64,000 nucleotides of DNA. Origin: JBBARC01 sp040400005. GTDB taxonomy: Bacteria > Pseudomonadota > Alphaproteobacteria > Acetobacterales > Acetobacteraceae. Every line of letters begins with the position of its first letter. Within the stretch, counting starts at the first letter, position 1. The notes beneath the pieces were generated by a model. The model did not search any database. It had not been told where the DNA came from and saw only the letters and a list, made by a program, of their open reading frames with translations. The stretch lies in contig JBBARC010000014.1 in the NCBI GenBank assembly GCA_040400005.1, forward strand, positions 1-64,000, given 5' to 3'. Below, piece after piece: positions 1 through 7,097 of the stretch. Both the position numbers and the translations under genes were made by a program.

Positions 1-816
1 GCCCTCCCAGCGCAGCACGGGAATGTCGGGCTCCATCCGCGCCTCGATCAGCGGTGCCGGTATGGCGCTGCCGGTGGTGGCGCTCGGGATGCACAGCAAT
101 TCTTCGTCGGCTGCCTGGCCATAGGTCAAAATCAAATTGGCGCGCCAGGCCGCTTCCGCCTCAACACTCCACACCTGATTGGTGGTCATGCAGATGCGCT
201 TATACAGCCCGTCGGCCAGCGCATCATCCAACGTGCAGCGCAACAGGTTATACGGCCGGCGGCCGGCGCGAATATCCTGCACCAGCACATTAAACGGGTT
301 GGTGTCGCCATTGTGGGTGCTGATCACGGCCACCCGGCCGCCCCACATCAGCAGCGCGAAAGCAGCCTTTAAGACCTCTTCAAGATCATCATGGAAAGCC
401 GCTTCATCAAGAATAACCAGGCCCTGCTTGCCGCGCAGGGCACGCGCAACCGATGGCAGAGCCACGATCTCAAAGCCGCTGGCGAAGCTGATCCGAAATA
501 CTTTGATCTGGCGATCGGGGTTTTCCGGGTCTTCCCAAAAAGTCTCCTGAACCTCGGCGGCGGCCGGCTCGATCGCCTTTGCCCAGATCGCGCAATAATC
601 GATGAACTCGCGCGTCATCTCCTGGTTGTAGCCCATGTAGTAAACGTTCATGCCGCCGGCATCGCGCGCCGCGGCGGCGGTCAGCACCGCCTCGGCCGCA
701 ATCGCCCAGCTGTAACCGGTGCGCCGCGATTTCTCGACAACGGTCACCGCGTGGGTGGAAACCGAGCTCATCAGCGCTTGCTGATAGGTCAGGAAAACGT
801 CGGGCATGATGCTCAT
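1..816 (-). CDS. Terminase large subunit, Mu gp28-like (C-terminus outside window)
   Basis: The frame is open from an ATG at 816 to the window edge, giving 272 residues of the N-terminal ATPase half. A Walker A-like stretch KSRRTGYSW lies near residues 29-37, and a Walker B motif LVILDEAAFH near 134-143. Phage terminase large subunits power DNA packaging into the prohead and cut the DNA; in Mu-like phages this is gp28. The nuclease half is not visible. The start overlaps the stop of the upstream gene by ATGA, so translation is probably coupled. The family call rests on these motifs and on the small terminase gene upstream. Confidence 0.85.
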   Translation of the reverse strand, partial: MSIMPDVFLTYQQALMSSVSTHAVTVVEKSRRTGYSWAIAAEAVLTAAAARDAGGMNVYYMGYNQEMTREFIDYCAIWAKAIEPAAAEVQETFWEDPENPDRQIKVFRISFASGFEIVALPSVARALRGKQGLVILDEAAFHDDLEEVLKAAFALLMWGGRVAVISTHNGDTNPFNVLVQDIRAGRRPYNLLRCTLDDALADGLYKRICMTTNQVWSVEAEAAWRANLILTYGQAADEELLCIPSATTGSAIPAPLIEARMEPDIPVLRWEG

Positions 817-1856
817 GCGCTGGGCGCCGGCTTAGCATCTACAGGGCGGCTCTTGCCGCCGGTATTCCGGCCGTGCCCGACAAACACAATCCGCGTGTTG
901 CGGTGGGCGGGCGACCAGCACAGGCCGCACGTGCCGCAGGTCGCCGTGCGATCAAATTGCTGCGGGCACACCATGCCCTCATCAACACTCGGCCCCTCGG
1001 GCTGGCGCCAAATCGTGGTTACCTGCATCGCCAGCGGTTCGGTGTCAGGCCCTACGCTCTCACGCACCACCCAGCCGCCGGGAAATTCCTCGTTCAATTG
1101 CGCAATGCGCGCGCCGATCGGCGTCTCCGGCCCCCACGCTGTGTAGCCCCACACGTGCAGGTTTTCTTGCCGCACCAGCATGCGGCCCCAAAAATCGACA
1201 TAAGGCACGCTATAGAAATCGCCCAATACATGCAGGCGAACAACAAACCCGTTCGGATACTTGGCATTTAGCGCATCCAATTCATCGCGCAGCGCGATAA
1301 TCAGCGCCGGACCATGCTTGTGCCGCCGCGCCAGGTGCAGCGTATTGCCATAACACTCCCGCCACAGCGTGCAGCTGGTGGGGCAGGTTGCCCGCTCCTC
1401 CAGCGTTAACTGGAAAATCGGCATACCCTTCCAGGAGCCCTTTTCCACAGTGCGGCCCAGCTTGGAATTATTGTGGCCGGACACCAGCACGCGCGGCGAG
1501 AACTTGGGGTCCACCACCGATTTGTGAAACAGCGATTGTGCCTGCACCACCGCACGATGATCCGCCGGCAGGGCGGCGCGCGCGCGGTCAGCATGATGCG
1601 TGCCGCCAACAAACCGGCTGCGTGAGCCACCAGGCAGGCGGGTATTGCTACCCACCCGCGGGGCAACCGCATCCGGCCCGGTGCGCGGCGGTGACCGCAG
1701 GATCGATTTCACGTCGATGCCAGCGGCTTTCGACAGTTCACCCACCAGGTGCTTGGCCCGCTTGACTTCATCCTCAAGCCGGCGAAACGCCAGCACCGCC
1801 TCGCCCAACTCAACATTGCCAGTGCGCCGCAGGATCACGCCATACTGGCCGCTCAT
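813..1856 (-). CDS. GP88-like cysteine-rich phage protein
   Basis: This 347-residue protein resembles the phage GP88 family, whose function is unknown. It has a cysteine cluster CPTSC....CY at about residues 158-169, followed by motifs such as HVLGDFYS and VWGYTA. A second cluster near the C-terminus has cysteines at about 297, 307, 310 and 313. The two clusters suggest a bound metal or Fe-S cluster, which is inference. The first 110 residues are basic and low in recognisable motifs. It overlaps its upstream neighbour by ATGA and lies between the small and large terminase genes, which are adjacent in Mu, so it is probably phage cargo. Confidence 0.65.
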   Translation of the reverse strand: MSGQYGVILRRTGNVELGEAVLAFRRLEDEVKRAKHLVGELSKAAGIDVKSILRSPPRTGPDAVAPRVGSNTRLPGGSRSRFVGGTHHADRARAALPADHRAVVQAQSLFHKSVVDPKFSPRVLVSGHNNSKLGRTVEKGSWKGMPIFQLTLEERATCPTSCTLWRECYGNTLHLARRHKHGPALIIALRDELDALNAKYPNGFVVRLHVLGDFYSVPYVDFWGRMLVRQENLHVWGYTAWGPETPIGARIAQLNEEFPGGWVVRESVGPDTEPLAMQVTTIWRQPEGPSVDEGMVCPQQFDRTATCGTCGLCWSPAHRNTRIVFVGHGRNTGGKSRPVDAKPAPSA

Positions 1857-2056
1857 AACGCCGCCCTCCGCATCGCCTTACGCGCCGCGCGCTGCGCCTG
1901 CCGGGGTTTTGGCTTGATCACCTTGGGCTTGGTTTTGCTGTGATCGCGAAACTGCCGGCGAAGCCCAAATTCCGGGGCCTGAAGTATATCGCTATATGTT
2001 GGCTCAAACGATTGCTCCGCCAGAAGCACCGCGCCGAGAAGGTTAGCGCCGATCAT
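1853..2056 (-). CDS. Small basic phage protein, unknown function
   Basis: This is a 67-residue reading frame from an ATG at 2056 that overlaps the ASCH gene stop by ATGA; its own stop overlaps the GP88-like start the same way. The N-terminal half is neutral and somewhat hydrophobic. The C-terminal 25 residues are very rich in Lys, Arg and Ala, suggesting nucleic-acid binding, but no family is recognised. A longer frame reaches 2149 but would run into the upstream gene. The overlaps on both sides are the main support. Confidence 0.5.
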   Translation of the reverse strand: MIGANLLGAVLLAEQSFEPTYSDILQAPEFGLRRQFRDHSKTKPKVIKPKPRQAQRAARKAMRRAAL

Positions 2057-2439
2057 GCCAGCACCAAGTCGCGCCAGGTGATCATCACCCCAGAGAAAAT
2101 AGAGACGCCGGGATGCTCCTTCCCCCAGAACGTCACCAGTGCCGCCCAATCCTCAAACCCATCGGTCCACGCGAAAAGGTCCAGCTCCTCTGGCGCGCTA
2201 TACAGCAACGCGCCTTCGCCAGTGCCTACCGCACCATTAACCAGGTCCAGGCGGATCGATTGCACCGATGCGCAAATCGCGTGCCCAATCAACTGACATT
2301 GCCGGGTGCGCTGTGCAGAATATAGCTGCAGCGCCTCGCCCACGCGCGCATGCCGCTTGCGCTCAGCGCGGATCGTCTGCTGCTTCACGCCGCCGCGGAT
2401 CGCCTCCACAAATCGGGATTTGAACGAATAGGCTACCAT
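2053..2439 (-). CDS. ASCH domain protein
   Basis: This 128-residue protein begins MVAYSFKSRFVEAI and continues with TIRAERKRHARVGEALQLY, the typical opening of phage ASCH (PUA-like) proteins. ASCH domains have an RNA-binding-like fold, and some members hydrolyse modified cytidines; the role in phages is unknown. The ATG at 2439 overlaps the upstream stop by ATGA and fits the family N-terminus better than the TTG one codon earlier. It belongs to the small-gene block between the terminase genes. Confidence 0.7.
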   Translation of the reverse strand: MVAYSFKSRFVEAIRGGVKQQTIRAERKRHARVGEALQLYSAQRTRQCQLIGHAICASVQSIRLDLVNGAVGTGEGALLYSAPEELDLFAWTDGFEDWAALVTFWGKEHPGVSIFSGVMITWRDLVLA

Positions 2440-2648
2440 CAAACTTCCCCCTCGCCGGCGTCTAACGATTTAAGCGTCGCCAGCACCGCGCGCATTGCGG
2501 TCAGCAACCAATCCGCCTTCTGCTGGGTCATTTTCTTGGCGGCGACCTGCCGCGGATAAACCAGCTCGCGCATGCCAATCTCGCGCTCAACCTCGGCGAT
2601 CTGCTGGAGCAGCGTCGGCGGCGGCAGCGCGAATAGTTGATCAGTCAT
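2439..2648 (-). CDS. Small phage protein, unknown function
   Basis: This 69-residue reading frame starts at an ATG at 2648 with a good ribosome-binding site (GGGAGGCG) just upstream. It looks helical and acidic, with a leucine-rich N-terminal helix and a second helix around KADWLLTAMRAVLATL. I do not recognise a family. Its start lies inside the end of the 33-residue membrane ORF, and its stop overlaps the ASCH start, so it sits in a continuous coupled array. Confidence 0.55.
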   Translation of the reverse strand: MTDQLFALPPPTLLQQIAEVEREIGMRELVYPRQVAAKKMTQQKADWLLTAMRAVLATLKSLDAGEGEV

Positions 2649-2742
2649 AACGCCTCCCATGCCGCCAAATCGCGATGAACTGGCCAGCAACGACCACGAC
2701 AAAGCACACCAACAAAAAAAGAGCGTAGGTGCGCTCGCTCAT
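2641..2742 (-). CDS. 33-residue membrane protein
   Basis: The ATG at 2742 opens a 33-residue protein with a short polar start, about 18 consecutive hydrophobic residues (ALFLLVCFVVVVAG and on), then a basic tail WRHGRRYD. That is the layout of a single-pass membrane peptide with its C-terminus inside. Its start overlaps the stop of the 31-residue membrane ORF by ATGA, and its stop overlaps the next gene. The pair could be holin- or spanin-like, or could act on the host membrane; nothing in the sequence decides this. Confidence 0.5.
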   Translation of the reverse strand: MSERTYALFLLVCFVVVVAGQFIAIWRHGRRYD

Positions 2743-2834
2743 GAAAAGGCGCCCGTTAGGGCACCCAGGAACACGAAGACTTCGATCGCGAGGCAGAACA
2801 GCGCCGCTACCAAGAACCGTTCCATCGTGGTCAT
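2739..2834 (-). CDS. 31-residue membrane protein
   Basis: A short frame from an ATG at 2834 to a TGA at 2739 encodes 31 residues beginning MTTMERFLVAALFCLAIE and ending LGALTGAFS. Nearly all of it is one hydrophobic segment with a single acidic residue in the middle. Its start overlaps the stop of the 79-residue gene by ATGA, and its stop overlaps the start of the 33-residue membrane protein by ATGA. That double coupling is the best evidence that it is translated. Confidence 0.5.
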   Translation of the reverse strand: MTTMERFLVAALFCLAIEVFVFLGALTGAFS

Positions 2835-3070
2835 GACACTCCACCCTCATCTTCGGCGCGGCGTGCCATCGCCTCGAGGTTTTCCAGGCTGGTGGCGATC
2901 CGATTGAGGCTACCTAAAAGGCTGTCGAGTAAATCAAACCCGATCCCCATGGCCCGCTCTACCAACACGCGCTCATCCTGTTTGGATGGGCTCTCTTTCT
3001 CAAGAATATCTTTGATGTGGCAGGCATCCCGCGCCACAGCGGCCATTATGTCCTCGTGAGAATTCGCCAC
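2831..3070 (-). CDS. Small acidic phage protein, unknown function
   Basis: This 79-residue protein starts at a GTG at 3070 behind a GGAGAGAG ribosome-binding site. It looks wholly helical, with heptad-like leucines in FDLLDSLLGSLNRIATSLENLE, so a coiled coil is likely. No family is recognised. It is the first gene after the small terminase and ends by ATGA overlap with the 31-residue membrane ORF. Confidence 0.55.
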   Translation of the reverse strand: MANSHEDIMAAVARDACHIKDILEKESPSKQDERVLVERAMGIGFDLLDSLLGSLNRIATSLENLEAMARRAEDEGGVS

Positions 3071-3085
3071 GTCTCTCTCCCTGGT

Positions 3086-3670
3086 TTACGCTGCCACACC
3101 AAAAATCCCGGACTTAATCGCCGCCAGCGTCTCCGCTGAAATTCCGCGGGCCTTGCCGATCCGCTCCACCGTCGCCGCCGCCGCCTTATTCGCCAGCTCG
3201 GTCGCACGCTTCTCAGCAAGCACGATGTAGTCTTGGTTTTTGCGGCTCGCACTGGTCAGATGGTCCAAAGTCTTAGCCAACATCATCAGCCCTTTGGGAT
3301 CACCGCGCAGCGCCTCCCGCCCACCGTCATTTATGCCTTCATCATCATCGTTTTCGGCGAACGACAGATAGAGATCGAGCACCGCCGCATGGATCAATTC
3401 GATATTTAACCGCGTGGCGACGCTCTCTGGCGCATCGCCAAGCTGGGCCACCAACGCGTTGGCAACCTCGCGCGAGCGCCGCATCTTGTTGCCCAGCATG
3501 TCCATCTTGATCATGTGCCGGCCCAGCGCACTGCGGCTCGGCGTCTGCTCAGACGTCATCGTACGCAGATGCGCCAGGATTTCATCAATCGTGCGGCCGC
3601 GCATGCGCAACTGCCCAATCTCCGCCTTTATCTCCGGCGGCAAGCGATCAATGCTGGACGGGCGGCTCAT
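3086..3670 (-). CDS. DUF3486 family protein, Mu gp27-like small terminase
   Basis: This 194-residue protein begins MSRPSSIDRLPPEIKAEIG, the hallmark opening of DUF3486 (Mu gp27), and has a DNA-binding-like segment TIDEILAHLR near residues 27-36. DUF3486 proteins are taken to be the small terminase subunit that recognises phage DNA for packaging. The rest is helical. It follows the gp26-like gene by 3 bp, as in Mu. Unusually, about 2.3 kb of small genes separate it from the large terminase. Confidence 0.85.
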   Translation of the reverse strand: MSRPSSIDRLPPEIKAEIGQLRMRGRTIDEILAHLRTMTSEQTPSRSALGRHMIKMDMLGNKMRRSREVANALVAQLGDAPESVATRLNIELIHAAVLDLYLSFAENDDDEGINDGGREALRGDPKGLMMLAKTLDHLTSASRKNQDYIVLAEKRATELANKAAAATVERIGKARGISAETLAAIKSGIFGVAA

Positions 3671-3673
3671 CGC

Positions 3674-3979
3674 CTACACCGGCTCAGGGCGGTCGACGCC
3701 GACATGCGGCTTCCCGCGGGAAACCTCCAGGCCCGGCAGCGTCATGCGCGCCACCCACAAATCATTGCCGCGCCCGTTCGGGAGCTTTTCAATATTGACC
3801 AGGCCATGCTCAGCCAAATACTCAAGCTCAGCACGCACGATATCGCGGCTCGCCTGGTGGCCAAAGCATTCCAGCGCCATTTTCAGCACCGTTTCGTTGC
3901 CCTGATAGCCATTAGCCTCAGCAAGGCTGCGCAAGATCAGCAGACGCTGGTTCTTGGAAAGAAGATCGCCCAAACTCAC
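3674..3979 (-). CDS. Mu gp26-like winged-helix protein (VpaChn25_0724 family)
   Basis: This 101-residue protein has the pattern of the VpaChn25_0724/gp26 family: LLILRSLAEANGYQGNETVLKMALE, then RAELEYLAEHGLVNIE, which reads as a winged helix like those of ArsR regulators. Its exact role is not known; in Mu-like phages it sits between DUF2730 and the small terminase, as here. A GTG at 3979 overlaps the DUF2730 stop, so it is probably translationally coupled. Confidence 0.75.
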   Translation of the reverse strand: MSLGDLLSKNQRLLILRSLAEANGYQGNETVLKMALECFGHQASRDIVRAELEYLAEHGLVNIEKLPNGRGNDLWVARMTLPGLEVSRGKPHVGVDRPEPV

Positions 3980-4341
3980 GCTTTTTCCCCTAAACGATCC
4001 CGCAGGATTAAATCAGTCATGTGCTCCACACGCTTCACCGCCTCATGCGTGCCGCGCATCTCAGCGCCAATCACGCCTATGCCGGTTTCAACCCGGGCAA
4101 CACGATCGGTCAGCGCGTTAATCTCCGCACCCGTGGGTAACGTCTCCATCTGGCGCTCAACCTTCTCGACCCGGCCTTCAACGCGCCCCATCCGCCCACC
4201 GAGCTCCGCGTGGTCACCACGCGTCACGAACGAACGTCCCAGCGCCTGGCGCATCGCGGCCCAGGCCACGCCAATCATCGCCATCACCACGCCGATCAGC
4301 GCAGAAACGCCCTGCCAGTCGATTTTGTCCCAGTGGATCAT
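3976..4341 (-). CDS. DUF2730 family phage protein
   Basis: This 121-residue protein has one N-terminal membrane segment (about residues 10-30) followed by a long coiled coil with repeated Arg-Val-Glu heptads (GRVEGRVEKVERQME). That layout matches DUF2730, the Mu gp25 family. The function is unknown; a membrane-anchored rod is what the sequence shows. It starts by ATGA overlap with the TraR/DksA gene and ends overlapping the gp26-like gene. Confidence 0.75.
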   Translation of the reverse strand: MIHWDKIDWQGVSALIGVVMAMIGVAWAAMRQALGRSFVTRGDHAELGGRMGRVEGRVEKVERQMETLPTGAEINALTDRVARVETGIGVIGAEMRGTHEAVKRVEHMTDLILRDRLGEKA

Positions 4342-4553
4342 GCACGCCCCCCACGTTCACGCGCCTCCTGGCACCCCACGCAACGCTCTGCACTCGGCAA
4401 TGCCGCTAGGCGCGCACGCGGAATATCATCACCGCAATCGGCACACTCGATGGCAGGCGTTCGCGGCGGCGCCAGGCGCGCTTGCACGCCCTTGATCCTG
4501 GCGCCGTCGAGCCGCTCCATCATCTCAACCATGCGGTCCACATCATCAGCCAC
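4338..4553 (-). CDS. TraR/DksA-type zinc-finger protein
   Basis: This 71-residue protein carries the C4 zinc-finger pattern of TraR/DksA proteins: CADCGDDIPRARLAA, then a second CVGC. It lacks the long DksA coiled coil and so resembles the short TraR/phage type, which binds RNA polymerase in its secondary channel and alters initiation without ppGpp. A GTG start at 4553 lies 6 bp after the upstream stop. Such genes are common at this position in Mu-like phages. Confidence 0.8.
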   Translation of the reverse strand: MADDVDRMVEMMERLDGARIKGVQARLAPPRTPAIECADCGDDIPRARLAALPSAERCVGCQEARERGGRA

Positions 4554-4559
4554 GCCGGA

Positions 4560-4982
4560 TTAAGTGCCGGCTTGTGCTGCGGATTGCGGCGCCTGGTCGT
4601 TAATCGCGCCACCCGCCGCCAACACCGCCTCGCCAACCGCATCAATGGCAGCGCCGGCGGCCGGGTTAAACGCCCCAACAATCGGCGCCACATCGCGCGC
4701 GGCCTGATTAACCTGCGTGGCAAAGTCGGCAACGCCCGCCATATCATTTTTCGACAACCCGAAACTCATGGCGGTATGCACCGCGTCGCCAATCAGGTCG
4801 GGTAGCGCGTTCATCATATTACCATGCACAGCCTGGATCGTGTCCGTCGCCATTTTGCTGACCGTGGTCACCACCTGGCCGACATGAGCCGTCGATTTGG
4901 AATGAAACAAGTAACCCAAGCCACCACCAAACAGCATGCTGATCGGGGCGGCATTCTGTGTGAAGAAATCAAAGAAGCTCAT
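4560..4982 (-). CDS. Phage protein, unknown, possibly holin-region
   Basis: This 140-residue protein starts at an ATG at 4982 (MSFFDFFTQNAAP), just after the endolysin. A hydrophobic glycine-rich segment ISMLFGGGLGYLF lies near residues 14-26, and the C-terminal half is rich in Ala and Gly. The position beside the lysis gene and the hydrophobic start allow a holin-like role, but a single weak membrane segment is not enough to say so. Confidence 0.5.
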   Translation of the reverse strand: MSFFDFFTQNAAPISMLFGGGLGYLFHSKSTAHVGQVVTTVSKMATDTIQAVHGNMMNALPDLIGDAVHTAMSFGLSKNDMAGVADFATQVNQAARDVAPIVGAFNPAAGAAIDAVGEAVLAAGGAINDQAPQSAAQAGT

Positions 4983-4992
4983 TGTGGTTTCC

Positions 4993-5574
4993 CTATGCTG
5001 CCACAGCAGAAGCAACCGCAGCGGGCAGTGCGCCGCGGCTAGATGAAATCAGGGTGATGGCGTCGATCAGCACGTCGCACAGGCGCGCCGCCCAACCGCC
5101 GGCGTTGTGTTGCCATTGCGGCAGTGCTGCCAGCGCAATCAGGCGTTGCGCCTGGATCATGCTGCAAAAAGCTTTAAGCCCGTGGACATCAATGCCGCGC
5201 GCGATCGCCGCCTGGGTGATGGGGCCAAGATCACCATCCGCCTTCACGGCCAACATGCGCTGCACCGGCTCAACCGCACCGGCCACGCCGGAATTCACCG
5301 CCCAATCGAACAGCAGCAACCCAACCGGCGCCGGCAATGCGTCGCCGGCCACATGAACCCAATACAAATCATGCAGAATGGTGCGGGCCTGATCGATGGT
5401 CAGGTTTTGGATATCAAGATGCGGGAACGCCGCTGCTGAAATTCCGAATTTGGTGCCACGCAATTCGCCGGCACCAATAGCGCCGCCCGTCCAGTTACCA
5501 CGGTCCCGTGGATCGCAACCCCAGCCGCCCTCGTGCGTTAGCGTGATGGTCGAAACCAGATCGTATGCCGACAT
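4993..5574 (-). CDS. Endolysin, glycoside hydrolase family 108
   Basis: This 193-residue protein has the GH108 opening THEGGWGCDPRD, with the likely catalytic glutamate at residue 15, followed by GGATKFGIS-type sequence (here LRGTKFGIS) and LYWVHVAGDALPAPV. A peptidoglycan-binding region follows (VKADGDLGPITQAAI). GH108 enzymes are muramidases that cut cell-wall glycan at the end of infection. The C-terminal 25 residues include a hydrophobic, Ala-rich tail. No signal peptide is seen, so export would need a holin. Confidence 0.85.
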   Translation of the reverse strand: MSAYDLVSTITLTHEGGWGCDPRDRGNWTGGAIGAGELRGTKFGISAAAFPHLDIQNLTIDQARTILHDLYWVHVAGDALPAPVGLLLFDWAVNSGVAGAVEPVQRMLAVKADGDLGPITQAAIARGIDVHGLKAFCSMIQAQRLIALAALPQWQHNAGGWAARLCDVLIDAITLISSSRGALPAAVASAVAA

Positions 5575-5672
5575 GCCAAGCGCCTCATGCGAAAATCGCG
5601 GGATAAACCCGCGCGTTGCAGAGGCAAATTAGGGTGATGTGGAAGCCCGAATAATACCCACGGGTGTGGGTG

Positions 5673-6065
5673 CTACAGCGGCAAGGCCAGCTGGTTGTGC
5701 GTCATGTCGGCGGCACTCAATATGCCCCACACGGCACGCTCGGTCACGCCCAGGCGCAACGCGATCTGCGTATATGATAACCCGTCCAATCGGTAAACCC
5801 TGGCGCGCCAGGCGCGGGCAAGCGGTATTTTCACCCGCTCGCCGGCGGTATCGCTGCTCAGCAACCCGCGCAACCTCTCGCACGCCTCGTCGTCCAGCCC
5901 AAGCTCTTTGCCCAAACCGCTATTGGGCGATAGCGACCGCCCCGGCACATACACCACTGTGCCGCCACGCTGCTCCAACAGGCGCAGCAAGGCGGCAACG
6001 CCGATAGCCGCTGCAATTCCCTGTAGCGGCCCTGGCGGCGGCGGATAGAGGCTGGTGTCAGTCAC
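5673..6065 (-). CDS. Mor-like transcriptional activator
   Basis: The C-terminal third contains RLDGLSYTQIALRLGVTERAVW, a helix-turn-helix of the type found in Mu Mor and C activators; Mor turns on the middle promoter after GemA-region genes. The GTG at 6065 overlaps the upstream stop and gives 130 residues, close to the usual Mor size; an earlier GTG at 6086 is possible. About 100 bp separate it from the endolysin, where the middle promoter would be expected. The N-terminal half is poorly conserved. Confidence 0.65.
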   Translation of the reverse strand: MTDTSLYPPPPGPLQGIAAAIGVAALLRLLEQRGGTVVYVPGRSLSPNSGLGKELGLDDEACERLRGLLSSDTAGERVKIPLARAWRARVYRLDGLSYTQIALRLGVTERAVWGILSAADMTHNQLALPL

Positions 6066-6360
6066 CCCGCAAACTCTGCCGATCACCGGCGATAAAGATT
6101 TCGCGCATCAGCGGCGCCGGCAGTGCCCCACGCAGCGTCGTTGTCAGACACGCGCTGGCCGAGCTCTCGCGCTGGCGCAGCACCAGGCGCACCACAATCA
6201 CGCCGCTCGCCCGCACGTAGGGCCGGGTGGGTGATTGCAACTCGAAACCCTGGGCCAGCAGGCTAGAAACGCTCGATGCGATGTGGCCGACACCGAGAAA
6301 AAGGTGCGAAGGAATTGCCCGAATATGGCGCCCGTGCCGCGGCGCAGCTGTGCGGCTCAT
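6058..6360 (-). CDS. Small phage protein, unknown function
   Basis: This 100-residue reading frame begins at an ATG at 6360 that overlaps the GemA stop by ATGA. It is basic and mixed in composition, with a hydrophobic stretch VIVVRLVLRQ near the middle. No family is recognised. Its position between gemA and the Mor-like gene is the main evidence. Confidence 0.45.
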   Translation of the reverse strand: MSRTAAPRHGRHIRAIPSHLFLGVGHIASSVSSLLAQGFELQSPTRPYVRASGVIVVRLVLRQRESSASACLTTTLRGALPAPLMREIFIAGDRQSLRGD

Positions 6361-6806
6361 GGCGCGGCATCCTTTGCGCTCTCGGCGCGCGCGGCGGCGA
6401 TTTGCAACCGCCCGCGCCAACCTTTCAAGCCTTCGATCACTTTTTTGGCTTCGGGCACATCCAGAAACTCCGGCGCCGAAACGCCATCGGGCTTGCGGTC
6501 ACTGCGCGTTTGCCGGGCGACAAAACTGCGCAATTCTTTTTCATTCGTTTTGCCGTCTAGCAGCGGCTTGATGTCGCCCCAGATCGCATAAATCATGCGG
6601 ATGTGCGGCTTGTCGCTCAGCTTGCGGCGTTTCACCCAGCCTAGGCGCTTGAACTCATCGAGCAGAAGCTTGAGCTGGGCATCAGTGCAGTCGCCGGCCG
6701 AGTGTTTGTCCACGCGGCGTTTGAGGATGGCGCGGTAGGCGTCATCATCCAGGGCCAGTTCTTTTTTGGCGATGTGCACGCTGGCGAGAAGGGCGATGCG
6801 GCTCAT
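6357..6806 (-). CDS. GemA family regulator (DUF1018, Mu gp16)
   Basis: This 149-residue protein has the DUF1018 pattern: IHIAKKELALDDDAYRAIL near the start, then LLLDEFKRLGW and IWGDIKPLLDG. Mu GemA modulates host gene expression and DNA supercoiling during the lytic cycle. It lies early in the gene order, next to the Mor-like gene, as in Mu. Start at an ATG at 6806; about 50 bp upstream is non-coding. Confidence 0.8.
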   Translation of the reverse strand: MSRIALLASVHIAKKELALDDDAYRAILKRRVDKHSAGDCTDAQLKLLLDEFKRLGWVKRRKLSDKPHIRMIYAIWGDIKPLLDGKTNEKELRSFVARQTRSDRKPDGVSAPEFLDVPEAKKVIEGLKGWRGRLQIAAARAESAKDAAP

Positions 6807-6860
6807 GCCGCACCGCCGATCATTGCGATGGTTAACGGTAAGTCAGCCTGACTTACCGTG

Positions 6861-7097
6861 TTAAGCGGTGGCTTCGGTGATCTCCGCGATTTCGTCGCCG
6901 CTCGCCATAATCTGCTCGATGAGCAGTCGTAGAATGAAGCTGACACCCCCGAGAAGATCATCTTTGCCGGTCGGCGGCATATCGCCGGTGACCAGTTCGA
7001 TAACCTTAAGGGCTTCACCTGCACAGTGGACGTTGCAGACAGCCATTGACAGCGCGTTGCGCTGCTTTGGATCGGTGAGGGGGAACGCCTTAGCCAT
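6861..7097 (-). CDS. Small phage protein, unknown function
   Basis: This 78-residue protein starts at an ATG at 7097 overlapping the end of the BRO-N-like gene by 8 bp. It looks helical, with a hydrophobic segment GGVSFILRLLIEQIMASG in the second half. No family is recognised. It is followed by a short gap containing an imperfect GTTAACGGTAAGTCAGCC / TTACCGTGTTAA inverted pattern before gemA. Confidence 0.5.
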   Translation of the reverse strand: MAKAFPLTDPKQRNALSMAVCNVHCAGEALKVIELVTGDMPPTGKDDLLGGVSFILRLLIEQIMASGDEIAEITEATA

